A DNA stretch of 64,000 nt, taken from the NCBI GenBank assembly GCA_009192285.1, contig CM018603.1:7189613-7253612 (forward strand), given 5' to 3'. The number at the start of each line of letters is the position of its first letter. The stretch's first letter is position 1. Source of the stretch: Morchella semilibera (Eukaryota > Ascomycota > Pezizomycetes > Pezizales > Morchellaceae). The notes under the pieces were generated by a model. That model was not told the DNA's origin, did no database searches, and saw only the letters and a list, made by a program, of their open reading frames with translations. This document shows, one piece after another, positions 33,874 through 46,548 of this stretch. The position numbers and the translations under genes were made by a program.

Positions 33874-36334
33874 CTAATGCATGAATCGAAAGTCTAATCT
33901 CTTGTTCCCCTCATCCTCTGTCGTGGCGAGATAGTTTGCCTTTTCCGTCGTGTTCATCCTCCCCCATATCCTCTCCTTCTGCTCGTTCCTCCACACATAG
34001 TACTTCTTGACTCCTACAAACAATGCTATATCAAACAAGGCGATGCAGATGAGCGCGGTATTTCCACGGCGGTCTACATTGATGATTCCTTCGTCAGCTT
34101 ATAAAGGGAGAAAGAAAGAAAAGGAAGATAGAGAGGGGGCACCGACAGTCCGGGCGATCATCCTCGCGATATATGGTGGACGCAAATATAGACGAGGATT
34201 GAACGGCCATGTTGTAGATGGCGGCGGAAACACTGCGGGTGCGCACCGAGCCCGAGTTTGAGGAGACCCAGGCCCCCAGAATTGCATGCGCTAAGAATCG
34301 AGGTCAGTGGGGGATATTCTTGAAAGAGAGGGTCCTGTGCTCCTACGGTAGGGATGGCCGCAAATCAGGGTGGTTATCAGGTACTTGTACCAGGGATTTG
34401 CGTGAGATGGGAGAAATCGGAGAATGACGAGAAGGGGGAGCGTCCAGAGAACGCCAAATGAAGCGATAAAGGTTTTCTCGGAGTAGCGTCCAGAGAGCTT
34501 TGTAATTTTGAGAAGCTATACGGGATTTAGTTCAATATCCACAAAGCTGCAAGAAGGACAAGAGAAATCTCACCATAAAGATCAAGAGTATTGTGGATGG
34601 CTATTTCAACGGAAATCAGTACACCTCCCAACATAGCAGGACTAAATTAACCTACAATAGTCAAAAGATTACTCTGCAACACGTCGAATCCCAAATCCCT
34701 CAATGTCAAAGTCAAGTAACTCATTGGTGGATTCATTGGTATGTATGCCATAATCCCCACCTGAACCCCGTTAGCACCGGCCTCTTACTATACCTTACTA
34801 AAGTAAAACCTACCACATAGAGTGGCCACATGTCGTAATCCATCAGACTCTTCAGAAACCCTCTTGCCCCAATAGCCTGTCGGTTATGCATGTCACCCTT
34901 TGTTGGATCATCGCGCAGAATTCTGTTGACCATGATAACCTCCTCCCGCGGGGTGAACCTGGATCTGTCAGTACCAATACATAAGAAAAAGTGGCAGGGT
35001 GCCAACCATCCGTCCTCGCCCCGGAAGCGGCTTTTAGTTTGTGTCGGAGAAGGCGGCATATAAAACCAGCTGATTATCCCAACAATCTGGCAGGGGTTAG
35101 TTCAGAGTAAAGAATTGGTACCGGGTGCGTCCTCACTCCAGTTGCAGTTCCTTCAATTATGAATCTTTCAAGAGCACTATTAGCCCTCAAAGTACCATAT
35201 CAACTAGGGCGGGAGGTTATTACAAATATCTCCAGCCCTCCCAGCCATATGCTCCCCGTAGCGAGAGAATGCCGCAAGCAAGGAATGATGCGAAAATTCC
35301 TGTGAGAGCGGTTCCAGTCCAAAACCAAGAAAGACGTACAGGGAGTTCCTATTTATAATTGTTAATTATTTCCTCACCTATAATTCTAGTTGGTATAACC
35401 TTTGATGTGTAGCTAGTAACGTTAGAGAGTTAGCTAGTTCCAAGAATAGGGCGCATGTGGAATGTGCCTACAAGTAAGACAAGTACAGAATCGCAGTAGG
35501 AATAACTATTAGTACAGTTAGTATACTAGTTATTCCCGGAAATTTCCTGGATGATACTGACATCCGCCCTCGATCATTCCAACTAGTCCTCTAGTAATGA
35601 AAAAGGAAACCCTGCCGGTCAATCCACACTAATAGTAGCGATTAGATCTTAAGCCCGCGCTACATATATATGGTATTTACTTACCTGCGCTGCAGCAACT
35701 GCGCTCCACAATATCATCTGTACGGGAATCCATCTATGAGGTCCAAATCTTTTACTGAGCATCTGTGATGGAAGCTCCGCAATAAGAAACGAGGAATAAA
35801 ATATCGCCTGACCGATGTTGTAGTCTACATAAGCGTTAAAATAAGCCTATAATTATTGAAAGTACAAAATATACCATTTGTATTCATTCCCAGATCCTCC
35901 AAGAAATTATCGGTCATCGCCTGCTCTATGATATCATCAGTTCAAGACCCACCAGCCTCAACCCATATCAAGCAAGCGAAAAACATACTTATATTCCCTC
36001 TATCCAACTGCAACGCAATAAACATAACACAGCACCAACTCATAATCCACTTATCAATCTTGGACACTACCTTCTCCTCCTCCGCCTTTGTCCAATCCGC
36101 CCTTGGATCGAACCGATGAAGGCCCTCATAGAGATAATGAGGTTGGTAAAAATGGGCTAATACTGGGTCATCGAATACCGATTGTTGGACTCCCGAGTCG
36201 GAAGCGCTACTCTCGAGCCCTAGGGTATCGTACGAGCCCTTGCGTTCCTTAGAAAGAAGAGGCGCCGACGACGAGGAGGATGCGGATGCTGGCCGCTTGG
36301 ACTCTTGGTTATCGACAGGACTAAATTGCTTCAT
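33874..36334 (-). CDS. MFS transporter of the Dal5/allantoate-permease type, 557 residues, fifteen exons
   Basis: Exons in order of translation: 36334-35989, 35925-35875, 35824-35685, 35628-35562, 35505-35472, 35412-35400, 35348-35224, 35164-35137, 35086-35007, 34958-34814, 34760-34656, 34600-34574, 34515-34347, 34290-34147, 34073-33874. The sum is 1674 nt, exactly 558 codons, and every junction keeps phase. The cytosolic N-terminus is Ser-rich. The conserved blocks follow in family order: WCCVMFIALQLDRGNI, GQAIFYSSFLIAELPSQ, TRGLVGMIEGGF, LYLSYFYTSKELPVRLSWFW, GWEGWRYLFIIEG, ISWFYMPPSP, REEVIMVNRILRDDP, IPMNPPMSYL and FLPSHANPWYKY. The C-terminal tail (TTEDEGNKRLDFRF) is also typical of this anion:cation symporter family (TC 2.A.1.14) at the plasma membrane. 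Substrate is not predictable; relatives move allantoate, vitamins or carboxylates. Exons of 13, 27, 28 and 34 nt are unusual. Two donors (GTCAGT, GTTATA) are weak but give the expected protein. Confidence 0.85.
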
Positions 36335-38698
36335 GGCTGGACTGATTAACTATCGCAAGCCCTTGAGAGCGTGAACTAGAACCCCGCCCTGGAGATAGTT
36401 GGGGGAACCAGAGGACTTTTGTAACCCCATGATGGAGGGTTGAAGATATCGGAATTGTTGAAACATACATCTTGATTGGCTTGTAAAGTTAAACACATAT
36501 GAGATAGCTGTTATCGAGCTCTAGTAGCTACCCCTGCCTGTTTCGTGGTGCAACGCAAGGTACTGATGGCGTATTAGCACGTGCCTGGGCTCTTCGTTGC
36601 TACACAGATTCCGCCATCCGTTCTGAGAGCTCGCCATATCCAGCCCTGTTTAGTATCTAAATGAGAACTTCCCCCCCCAGAAGAAATGAACCCAGTAAGA
36701 GTCATTGCCTTGTTGCCTTGGAGAGTCCTCGTGCGCAAATATTCCGCTGATCATGCTTATATGGGGTAAGGGCAGAGATACCGGAGGTATGGAGTAGCCC
36801 CGTTTGATACCAAACTGTGGGGAGAGGTTGGACCGCAGATGCATCACTACCGGTTTGAAACCTCCGTTATTCAACAGGAGCCATATTAGTGGGGGAAGAC
36901 TTTGGGGGATAAACCTATAAATACGGCACAATAGAGTGGGGGGGGAAATCAACTACTACGGCAACGAATCACTCGCTGTTTCGAAACCGACTCATGGACC
37001 TCGTGCTGTCTTTTCCGGATATATTCAATACTGTTATGATCCAGTGTTGAAAGATTCTGCAGCAAACTGAAGTAAACCTGTTATGTAAGAGTTAAGCTTT
37101 CTTTTCCTCACTTACCAGTGCCCCATTAAACCTGCTGTTTCAGTTAACTTTGCAATTAAGGGCTAGCCTCGGCCCCATAGGAAATGCTTTATAATCTACG
37201 AGCTATGAGAAAAGTCTAGACACAGACTGATCTACATCATGTCAACAATCTCAAACGGGCCTACTCACCCATCGAAGATGCCGGTCTGCATAGGGCCTTT
37301 GGGTTTCAAAAAAAATAAGCAATATGCACTTATAGTACTGCAAGTGGTAAACTTGATAGCGGCCAGGAACGACACCATATCAGGCCGTACATTGACCCCC
37401 CTATATGCATCAAGCAGAACAAAATTCAACTAGGTTTCGTGGCCTACTTTTAAATATCTTCCTGATACTCTGGCCCATGAGCTTAAAGCATGATCCACGA
37501 GGAGACATAAATTGTCAGCGAAGATCTAGGCCCAGCCGCATACCGGCGCTGATGCCGGCCCTAGTGGTGATGCCACCAATATACTCGACTCATTATACAA
37601 CGGTAACTTCCTATATATACATTTATGAAGATTGAAGTGGATTGCACTTTGAAATACCTACCATGCAGTGATGTCAGCTCAGCTGCAGTAAAGGTTGACC
37701 ACAGGTGCTAAAGTGCAGTTCACGAGGATAGTTTGACTCTTTGGTTACTTCTTATAACTACGCTTCTGGGTTACATATGGTATCCGAGCTGATCGCGTTT
37801 ATAGAGTATCTGGGAACCCCCCACCCTCTACTTTAGTCCTCATAGGGGTTTATAGGGTTTATGGTATGATGTAAGTAGGCCGGCCATGATGAGGGCTCTC
37901 TCTCTCTCTCTCTCCTGTGTAGAGCACCCGCCTTGGTGGTATTCCTGAACGGGCTCGGTTTTGAGTAGCACTGTACTGGCTATGGCTTTGACATCAGGTA
38001 CTCCCTTGATATCGAAAGTCACTAGAGTAGGGTAATATAATAGTCTGGATTCCTTATCACCCTCATCATGACAAATTGCCTGAGTCGCCCGCAACTCTCT
38101 GAACGCAACCAATACAACCCCACAACCACCACTCGCTTTCTCAACTGAATCAAAAAGAATGAGTTCAGTACTCAGGATTCCCACATGGTCACCCACTGTA
38201 GTACTGGCTGAGCGATACGATGTTTGTGTCTGGCAGAGCGGACGGGATGCCCAATTTTCATCGTTCTATGACTGAACACATTGGTAATGATCGAAATGTG
38301 GGTTTTATTGAAAAACTTAGAGACTGAATTCGGGGAAAAGACGCCCTAACGGCCTTTAGGAATTATAAAAGGATCTTTGAATGGGTTCCCTAAAGGTTAA
38401 TGTTGCCCGACTGATACACTCGTTTGCCTGTGGAATATATAATAAGAGGTCATTTCGCGCCTCTAGAAGAGATTAGGCCTCAAGTCCAGTGTTTTTGCTA
38501 ACCTTTAGTTGGGTGCAACAAAACGCTTACAAGCTAAGGCCACGTTATTTCACGGTACTGGCAGTAAAAATCTTTCCTCCAGATTGTGTTCTGTCTCTAC
38601 ATGACTGACAAGGGGTAGCCGCTGCCAGTAGAGAAAAACAGAATTTCAACCCAGAAGAAGGCCTCCATACTTCCCATTCAAGGGGTTTCTGGGGGAAG
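36335..38698. other. Upstream region of the transporter; no convincing gene
   Basis: About 2.4 kb. A minus-strand frame of 118 codons at 37840-38196 (start MGDHVGILSTELILF, ending in an Arg/Glu run from a CT repeat at 37897-37913) has ordinary composition for its first 90 residues but no recognised family, and may be a relic. The other frames are short. No repeat family is recognised. Confidence 0.5.
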
Positions 38699-38703
38699 AA
38701 AAA
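38699..38703 (-). terminator. Pol III T-run after the tRNA
   Basis: On the minus strand five T residues lie nine bases after the 3' end of the tRNA, the usual RNA polymerase III stop signal. Confidence 0.6.
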
Positions 38704-38712
38704 TTTAAAGAA

Positions 38713-38784
38713 GCTCTGAGACCGATTTGAACGATCGACCCTGCGATCTGCAATCGCATGCTCTAACCCCTGAGCTACCAGAGC
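38713..38784 (-). tRNA. tRNA-Cys, anticodon GCA
   Basis: The 72-nt minus-strand sequence folds as a cloverleaf. The acceptor stem pairs GCTCTGG with TCAGAGC (one G-T pair). The D arm is GCTC-AGGGGTTA-GAGC. The anticodon stem TGCGA/TCGCA encloses the loop TTGCAGA with GCA at positions 34-36. The T arm pairs GATCG with CGGTC around the loop TTCAAAT. The variable loop has five bases and there is no intron. Both internal promoter boxes are intact and a T-run follows, so the gene looks functional. It stands alone, with no other tRNA seen in the window. Confidence 0.93.
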
Positions 38785-39815
38785 AACTGGTCATCAAGTC
38801 CATTTTTGCATCCCTTGAAAGTGTGTAACAACCAGCGCTACGATTTTGTCTAGCACCAAAGGGGAAAGGGTGGCTGTTTCACGCGGAACTTTCCGCTCCT
38901 TAAACCTTATCCGGGGTTTGGTTTGATGGAGCGCGCGTTAACGGCCTACATTTTTCCCCTCTTGATAAGGACGTACGTCAGGGTTGAAGAAATAAATCTC
39001 GCTAGAATCTGACTATTCGACAGGCACTACATGTATTATAGATACATGTAGTACATATATGTATTTTCGTCGTTAACTCCTTCCTATATAAGCAGGGCAT
39101 TAATTCTCCGTCCTGATTAGGGCTGTTTAGACGTTGTACACAGGTACGAGCTGATCACTTAGGCAAAACTGGATGAATATCCCTCTCGAGTTGGGTTTGC
39201 GTACACTATATAATAGGAGCCGAGGGAATGGTCATATGATAAACACAGGGTTGGCGTAGGTACATGCAGTGATCGATGAGATTAAGTCGGTTCGTCTGGT
39301 GGGGTAGATTTAATTCGCCCATGCCGTATATTGCACATAAAGTACATGTAAGCACCATCGTGGCTTTATATACATCTTATGTGTACCTTATACAGTGGGC
39401 TAGGAAGTAGTACACTATACACTCGAGTAAAAAAATTATTGGAGTGAAGAGTCCACTCATGACTATAAGTTGACAACAGCCGGCCGGCCTTAATATCAAC
39501 TCCATACTGAAAGAATCAAGCATCTGTTGAATGTCTTTCCAGATTAATGTACTTACCAACGTTCGAGCCTCGTTTTAAACTTGGCTTCAATATATTATGT
39601 TGCACAAACCCAACTGTCACCTCATTTTCATCCCGCCCCGTGAACCTGTGTGACTTTCCTATGGCATCGCGGTCCGGCTGCATTAGAGCTGAGAATGATA
39701 TGAACACATATCATTGTCCGATACTTTATATCTATTTCTCTCCATGATGGCCAACAACCTGTCAAGCCTCAGAATCCCTAGACTTCTTTGATGATATTCC
39801 GTGATACAAATCCAG
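38785..39815. other. Intergenic region right of the tRNA
   Basis: About 1 kb without a supported gene. Two TACATGTA sites lie close together at 39028-39035 and 39043-39050. Overlapping short frames near 39516-39747 on both strands have no family resemblance. Confidence 0.55.
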
Positions 39816-42236
39816 ATGCTCTTTAAGCCTTACCTAACGTTAACCACACCTTCCCCCCACCTCCACGATTCCTATTTCTAACGTAAATCTCTATACATTT
39901 AGGGCACGGAGCCTCTGGGCCCTCGTAATCCTTGCGACCCTCTACTTCATTATTACATTCACCGTTCAATTCACCACGACTTCACTCTCGAGCACCTATA
40001 GCTTTCTCCCGTTTTCTGCAAAAAAAGCCCCAGCTTGCCTGGTCGACAAGCTCCTTGGTGATCCATGGGAGTTCCAAGGCCCGAAAGAGCACATTTTTGG
40101 AGAAGGATGGAAAAATGATCCCTACGATGGAATGTGGTCGAACGTGCCATCAAAAGAGGATTATGGCGTACTAATGAGTGAGAAAGATGTAAGAATAATG
40201 CGAGAGGAACTCAATAACTACTCGGACGACATGCAGAAAAAAAAGAGAGTGAAGGTAGAAAACTTCTATGACTTGAAGACGATTGAGGATTGGATGCGGT
40301 ATATTGAAGGACTGGAGTGATGAGGTTAGTATTTTGAAATATTTACGCTCTAGGGTCTTTTTTTTTTCTTTCTCTCTACCAGGACACAAGTGGAAGGGGT
40401 TTCCGAGTAGATCAAGGTGTGCAGTCTTTAGGCGTCTAGAATTGGTGCTGTCAGTAACGAAATGGTCCCGACACCTGCCTCCGTGTATTCTCCGGCTCAA
40501 TATCACACCCTCCTCTACTGAATCGGTATACAGGCAGATAATCCCTCACATATATCTATAAAGCATGCAGAGCTGTGGAGATCTGTTCTATTCTCTCGCA
40601 GGAGCCTTGCGATCTTTTTGGTAGCTGATAAAAAGGATGCTCTCGTTTAAATTGCGCTGGACTTCATATTCTCTTTCTATAGTCATACTCAGTTGGCCTC
40701 TTAAAGACTAGTGTGACCTAGTCGAGAGAGAGCTAGAGTTAGCAGCTTCTACTATCCGCGATTTCAAGATATCCCATTACTCGGGCAGAATGCCACCGCT
40801 ATGAACTATTCCTAGATATTTACTAACAATCATGCAACTCTAGGGTCTAGCACCACTCACAAAATTCACACAAAGATATCTTCACCGTCATCAACACCCA
40901 GAAAATTGCACAGGCAAGGCCTTCCTCGTATTCCGCAAATTCCCCAACGACGAATCGTTTGGCCTTGGTGCTCTAGCCCAATCAATTGCCCATAACCTAG
41001 CTCTCGCAATCCGTACTAATCGAATCCTTATCTATGACGCCTATGATCCGCCCGGTGCACATTTTCTCTCTCCCCCTCCAGGGGCAGGACGCAGTCTAGA
41101 CACTATCTTCCACCCTCTTACGAGCTGTACTCTTGAGGATGTTTCCGCCTCAACGGATAAGGTCTACTTCCCGTGGGAGCACGAAGTCCCTCAGATCTTT
41201 TATCGCACACATCCTGGTAGCATTCCGCCGGTTTTGGCACAGGTTTTCAGGGAGCAATTTCCGGATATGAACTATGATGCGGTGCGGTACTGGTGGCGAG
41301 GGCAAGTAGCTGCTTTTGCGATGCGGCCGAATAGGGTGGCAATGGAAAGACTAAAAGAGTTGAGGCTTGAGGATGGACTTAACAAAGGTGTAGCTTTGCA
41401 GAAGGGGAAACACCCAATTACCGGAGTGAGGTTAGGGATGCCGTGGCCACTGCCGGTTGGATCGTGGAGTATGCACGTTAGGCATGGAGATAAAGGGTAG
41501 GATTCCGGGCGGGAGACTAGAGTGAGGGGGTAGAATATTGGCTGATAGTTGCGAATGGTAGTATCGAAATGAGTCTCGTTTGAGTTCAAGAAATATGTTC
41601 TCGCCGCAGAGGAGCATATTGTAAAAAACCCACAGAGCTCGCGGAGAATCGCTTTCATATCAACCGAGGACCCAGACGTTATCTATGATGCACGAAATAT
41701 CTCGAGCCTACTACCGATATCGACAAGTAGAGGTTGGGAATGGTATTGGTCGGATATACCTAGTATGAAACTTCCTGCCTCATTCAGTTTCTTATAACTG
41801 ATTTAATAGGATTGAACGGCGGTCCGGTAACGCAGTTAGAAAAGTTTGGAAACAGAACCGAGATGACAATAAAATGGCTTCTACAATTAACAATGGCTTT
41901 GGAGTGTGACAATTTCGTGGGTACGAGAGGGGTAAGTGATAAGATGTCCAACCCTTAGAAGCTCAGAGAGTGATATTGACTGTTAAATAGTCTGGATGGA
42001 ATAGACTAATAGACGAACTTCGGTGTGTTTGGTACTCAAGCTGTAAAGCTGGATATGTGGAGGTGGAAGTGATTCGAGTTGGGTGAGTTTCCCCACTTCC
42101 CCGAATCTTTTTAGATTTCATTAACACCCATCGTTCTAGGCACATTACGGTATTTGAATATACAATCTACCATATAATTTCCAATCTTAAAACCACCTAT
42201 GAGCGAGTACATAATCCTGCAAAACTTCCGCAATAG
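39816..42236 (+). CDS. GT23-like glycosyltransferase (alpha-1,6-fucosyltransferase type), frame apparently broken
   Basis: The reconstructed protein has a short tail, one membrane anchor (LWALVILATLYFIITF), a stem, and a catalytic domain with MHVRHGDKG matching the HxRxxDK motif of GT23 enzymes, then AFISTEDPDV and VGTRGSGWNRLIDELRCVW. Such enzymes are type II Golgi proteins that transfer fucose to glycans. Suggested exons: 39816-39838, 39903 to about 40312, 40844-41496, 41562-41762, 41810-41931, 41991-42082, 42140-42236 (stop TAG). Two problems remain. No in-phase GT-AG pair joins the second and third exons (around 40313 and 40843, although a good TACTAAC branch site is present). One extra T near 41579-41581 breaks the frame between MSLV and EFKKYVLAAEEH. 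Either the gene is in early decay or there are sequencing errors. The last three junctions are perfect. The first exon is the least certain. Confidence 0.6.
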
Positions 42237-43330
42237 AATTTGGGATAGCCGATTTTTAAACTAAAAAGGGGGGAATAAGAGGGCGGTAAATATTCATTTC
42301 CACATGCATGGCCTAGAAAAAGATGGTTTTTATGGGGAAACATATACCAGGGAAATACAAGAGGATACAGGATACAGGCGGGATCGATTATAGGTGTGCA
42401 TACAATGAATGGATTAACAAAACTAGACGTGTTTAGATCATTTCCCATGTTGCAAACGATGAGCAAATCGGTAGCACTGAAAATCATACATGCCAAGTCG
42501 ATTAAATGTGAATGCGTTGGCAAGCTTGCCTGATTACAATACAAACTTCGAGTGATCGAGTGTGAAGTCGTTCCCTTACCTATAGCTACATATGTAGTAA
42601 ACACTGAGTAAGTTCTAGATGTACGATTTGAGATCGGGCGCTTAAACACCATATCACCTTCAGGTCTTGTCGAGGAGCAACAACTAAACCTGGGCGCTAT
42701 TTCGCCGCAAAAATATGTTACCGGCAACACACGAAATACAGAGCCCCAAAGAGGAAATATGTGTCAAAGATCTCTGGCGCATGGCTAGATCTACCTACCA
42801 GGTATCATTCACGATGGTAGATATAGCAATCTAGATGATAGAAAGAAAAGAAGGGGGGAGGGGAGCACCTATGTATTTCCTGATAATAACCAGTATATCA
42901 TACAGCTCCCGCACAGATATCCTTTATCCCTGCATTCCTAGACCTATCTTCATCATGTCACACGCGGAGCGTTTGAAACCATTTATGACAACCCACATGA
43001 TTCCCCTCCATGAACATGAGTATGCGTGACTTTCTTGAATGAATGACGTTGATCTCTTCTCCTACCTCCTTCTCTCTTGTCGTTCCCATGGCCAGCTTAT
43101 GACCTACCGGTATATCATGTAGGTAATATTCCTTCCCTTCCCCCCCCCCCCCTCTCTAAGGTCGTGTATATAAAGCGTGGCACTCCCCCTCCTGCCCCGT
43201 CTTATTTTCATTCCTTCTTATTCCTGTTATCTCACAAATTCCATATGGTCAGTTAACTTATATATTTCATAGAGCCTCTCATATACATCTAGCTATAACC
43301 AAACGTATCTTACAACTACCAAGTACCATC
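42237..43330. other. Intergenic region downstream of the glycosyltransferase
   Basis: About 1.1 kb. A minus-strand frame of 177 codons (42197-42730) overlaps the end of the glycosyltransferase and has no recognised domain. A C-run at 43141-43153 and a probable promoter with TATATAAAG at 43166-43174 precede the small basic gene. Confidence 0.5.
43166..43174 (+). promoter_or_regulatory. TATA-like box
   Basis: TATATAAAG lies about 160 bp before the ATG at 43331 of the small basic gene, with pyrimidine-rich DNA between them, a common arrangement in fungal promoters. Confidence 0.4.
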
Positions 43331-43758
43331 ATGGCCTATAACACACCGTTCCACAACTCGCGCGACCACCACCCCCACCAGCGCCGGTCGCCAAAGCTCC
43401 ACGCGCCCCTCCAAAGACCCCAAAGAAACCAGTCACTGCTACTGGAAGGATTTCTAAATCTTCACCGACAAAGAAGAAGAAGGCATCAACACCTGTGACT
43501 CACCACAAGAGAAAGCCCAGTATTGGCGATAAGCTCATTGGTGCGGCCATGAAGGTTGAGGGCACTATTACTGGAAGACCGGGGGGTTAAGGTATGCTTT
43601 TTTTTTTTTACTGTGTTCAATGGAAACAGATGCATGGAATGACCCTAGTATGATGATGGATGCTGACCTGTGGGAATGGGAAGGCGGCGGGAACGAAGAA
43701 GATGAGGGGCACAGATGGAAAGGGCAGCCACAGGAGAAGTACACGTAGTTCGCGTTAA
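43331..43758 (+). CDS. Small basic protein, frame apparently broken in two homopolymers
   Basis: An ATG (MAYNTPF) in good context is followed, one frame away, by a Pro/Lys-rich stretch (APRAPPKTPKK, KSSPTKKKKAS). The ending KRKPSIGDKLIGAAMKVEG, then TGRPG, would splice to AAGTKKMRGTDGKGSHRR with a stop at 43756. This pattern resembles small conserved proteins of Pezizomycotina ending in GTDGRGS, function unknown to me. Two one-base changes are needed: one in the C-run at about 43372-43376 and one in the G-run at 43579-43584, just before a GTTAAG donor. The acceptor would be GGGAAG ending near 43687. Without the changes, a different, shorter tail ending at 43749 is read. Short basic proteins of this kind are often stress related, but that is a guess. 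Confidence 0.4.
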
Positions 43759-46548
43759 TACGTCGGGAGTCGCATATCAAGAATGGGGGGGGAGGGATCT
43801 TTTTAGTTCGTTTTTCCTGATCTAGGCCATCTATCTCGGAGGCTCTGGTGAGGATCATTTTTTTTTATGTTTTACGGGTTGGCGTTAGGTGCGCTTCATG
43901 GGGGTTGTATAGCTCCAGATTGAATTTGGAGATGATATTGATTGGATTGAAATCTGTTGGGGAAATTCTTTGTCTTTCGACACACTTTTCTTTTGTTTTC
44001 GCTTTTTTTTTTTTTTTTTTCGATTTGGTTGTTGTTGTACTGTAGTGGGATCCGGGAGAAGAGGAAGAAATAAATAAAAGAAATTGTAGGTTGATCAGAA
44101 AGAGGGGAAGAATGGGAAGAGGAGGAGGAGGAGGAGGAAGAGGAATCGATTTCTATATTTTGATCCTCTCCAGACGTGTTAACCATATTACGAACGCTCG
44201 TGTTTCATCGATCGTGCCTGCATCGCGGCGCGTGTCAATGATTTGACCGCCACTAACGTCTTGCTAGCTGTGGCGGCACGCACGGGCGCAAATCATGACG
44301 TGTGGTCGCGAGATCATAACGGCGGCTACGTTCTAATTCAAACGTTTTCTCTACTCTAGCTGTAGATTTTCTAAGCTCAAACCTAGGATTACTTATGGTA
44401 TAGTTATATTCTCTAGCTAGAATCTAGGTGCGCATGAGAAAAGTCCCTCAGAAATGTCGCTTAACACCATGTGCTTCCAGTCAGCTTTCAATCGAGTTAA
44501 AAGAATAATATGTAAATTCTTACATTCTCCCGAAGAATTTAACGCGGAGATATTGGAGTTGATCGATTCAAGCGGATTGTGAAGGTCCGGTTCATACCTG
44601 ATCACTCGGGTGTATCAGGGTTAGGGTTCGTCGTGTAAACAACGATTAAGTTGACATTAAAGGTCGAAGACCTTTACAGCTGCCTCTTTAATTACGTAGG
44701 TGGTTAGGTGTAATATATACATGTATGTGTGCTGATCTAGGAGGTCGGACTGAAATTATAACTGCCCACTACTAGCGCTCTTATATTAATAAAGTGTGTA
44801 TCCCGAGGGATTCTTTTAATTCACAGCTAAGGGCTAGATCTTGCATCTAATAATTAGTTAAGAAAAGCTGTTTTATTTGGGCTCCAGTGTGTTGACAGCT
44901 TTTTCAGGAGTCGGATCTTAGGAATGTGAGAATTATAAATAAATAAATAATAAATAAATAGGAATGTGAGAATGAGAAAAGCGAGTGATGAACCATGACT
45001 CGGACTGATTAATTATTTGTGGGAGAATGTTTTTTTAAGCAGTCCTATATAGGTACCAGATACTTGTATATAATATAGTATTAAAAATGAAAACGAAACA
45101 GCTTGGAGTTTCTATATTCGAAGAACTACAAAGCTACTAGAGAGCAGAGAAAAAATACCATAACGATGGCTGACTGCATATAGCAAATCGATTAACAAAG
45201 GTAGCGAAAGATGTAAATTGTATTAGGTCTAGGGGTTAATATCTACGGGCCTAGTTATAGATGTCAATCATCCTCAGTTCCCGTTCCTGCATGCATAATT
45301 CATTCTAGCTTGTACGCGTACTCTCTCTACAGCCCCAAGTTTGGATAATCACAAGACAGACAAGACGAGACTGAATGTAGGGTAGCATAATTTAGTCTTG
45401 CAATTTGTAATAGGTTTTTTTTTACGGCTTATCTACCAACAGCCCTATATGTCCCTGTCCCCCATTTGAAACATTTAAAACTAAACGTCAGTACATGGCC
45501 TCCATGGGGACATTAACTGGGTATTTGGGATATAATGGCCTCTAAAAGGCCCAACAGTCTTGCAAGGTGTCCGAAGAGCCATGACAACATTAAGACAGTC
45601 TTTGGGTAATTTCTAACAATTTTAACTAGCTATAGTCTTATCCTGCCTCGCCCGGAAAGCTCGAGACCGAGTCTCGAGGTCGACCTTAGGTCCCGTACTA
45701 ATTACTAAACTCAAGACAATTAATACAGCTTTAAAAAGACAGGCATCTATCATCTTTATCCCATGCCCTCTGTTCCACTTAACTCAAGCTAGCTATGAGT
45801 TCCCTCGGTAATGTTACAACTAACTATTTCATTCTAAAGCTTATGTTATCCCAATATACCACGAACACACCCTATCCGTAGTTATAAATGTTGAATCCCA
45901 TCCGTACTTTAAAATCCTCCAATTAAAGGTTAAACACGTTTTCAGTGAATGTAGCCTATAAAGCTGCCTCGTGCTGCTTTGGGAGTACCGGCCACCTCGG
46001 GGGTTACTGAAACAATATACACCATGACAACTATCTTACCTTTGAAAGATATACGTACCCAAAATGATTTCCGTTTTAGTACACTATCACCAGTGCATAT
46101 CGTGGATTATATGGCCCCTGATGGGTTACAATACTGAAATGAGCAAAATCTGCCTTTATTACCTAGCTAGGTGTAGAAGTAAATATCCCCAAAGGCTTTC
46201 TGACGTAATACTGCTAGTGCAGATATGTGTGTATCAGCCTAGTAAATAAATCAATGTATGAATAAGGTCCTCGTGCGGGGGAAATCAATATCGGGAAACC
46301 TAAGGCAACGGTTCCTCACTGGATTTCTCCTGCAACGATCTTACCCACCCATCGGCACCGTTAACTATAATTTTTCTCCCCACTACATGTAGGCCAGGGA
46401 AGAACTATTAAATGTATCAATTGTTTATATTTCCTAAACCACTTTATACAAGCGCATTTTGCCATAGGCTGCATGCAGTATATGACTTAACCACAAGTGC
46501 ATTAATTGATGTGTTTCCCAGCGTATTCACTGAGCTAGTAGAGCCTGT

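Noticed and set aside
34761-34800. A 38-nt intron in the transporter using the donor at 34798
   Set aside because: Using the GTAGGT donor at 34813 instead gives a 53-nt intron and removes an insertion of five residues relative to the family, so the longer intron is preferred.
35411-35480. Premature stop codons in the transporter after LYLSYL and after GWRYL
   Set aside because: They first suggested a pseudogene, but both fall in introns with acceptable splice sites, and splicing restores the family consensus exactly.
37840-38196. Minus-strand frame of 118 codons
   Set aside because: The first 90 residues look ordinary but the end is a CT-repeat product and no family or splice site was found, so it was not called as a gene.
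42197-42730. Minus-strand frame of 177 codons
   Set aside because: It overlaps the last exon of the glycosyltransferase, has no family resemblance and no promoter or splice evidence.
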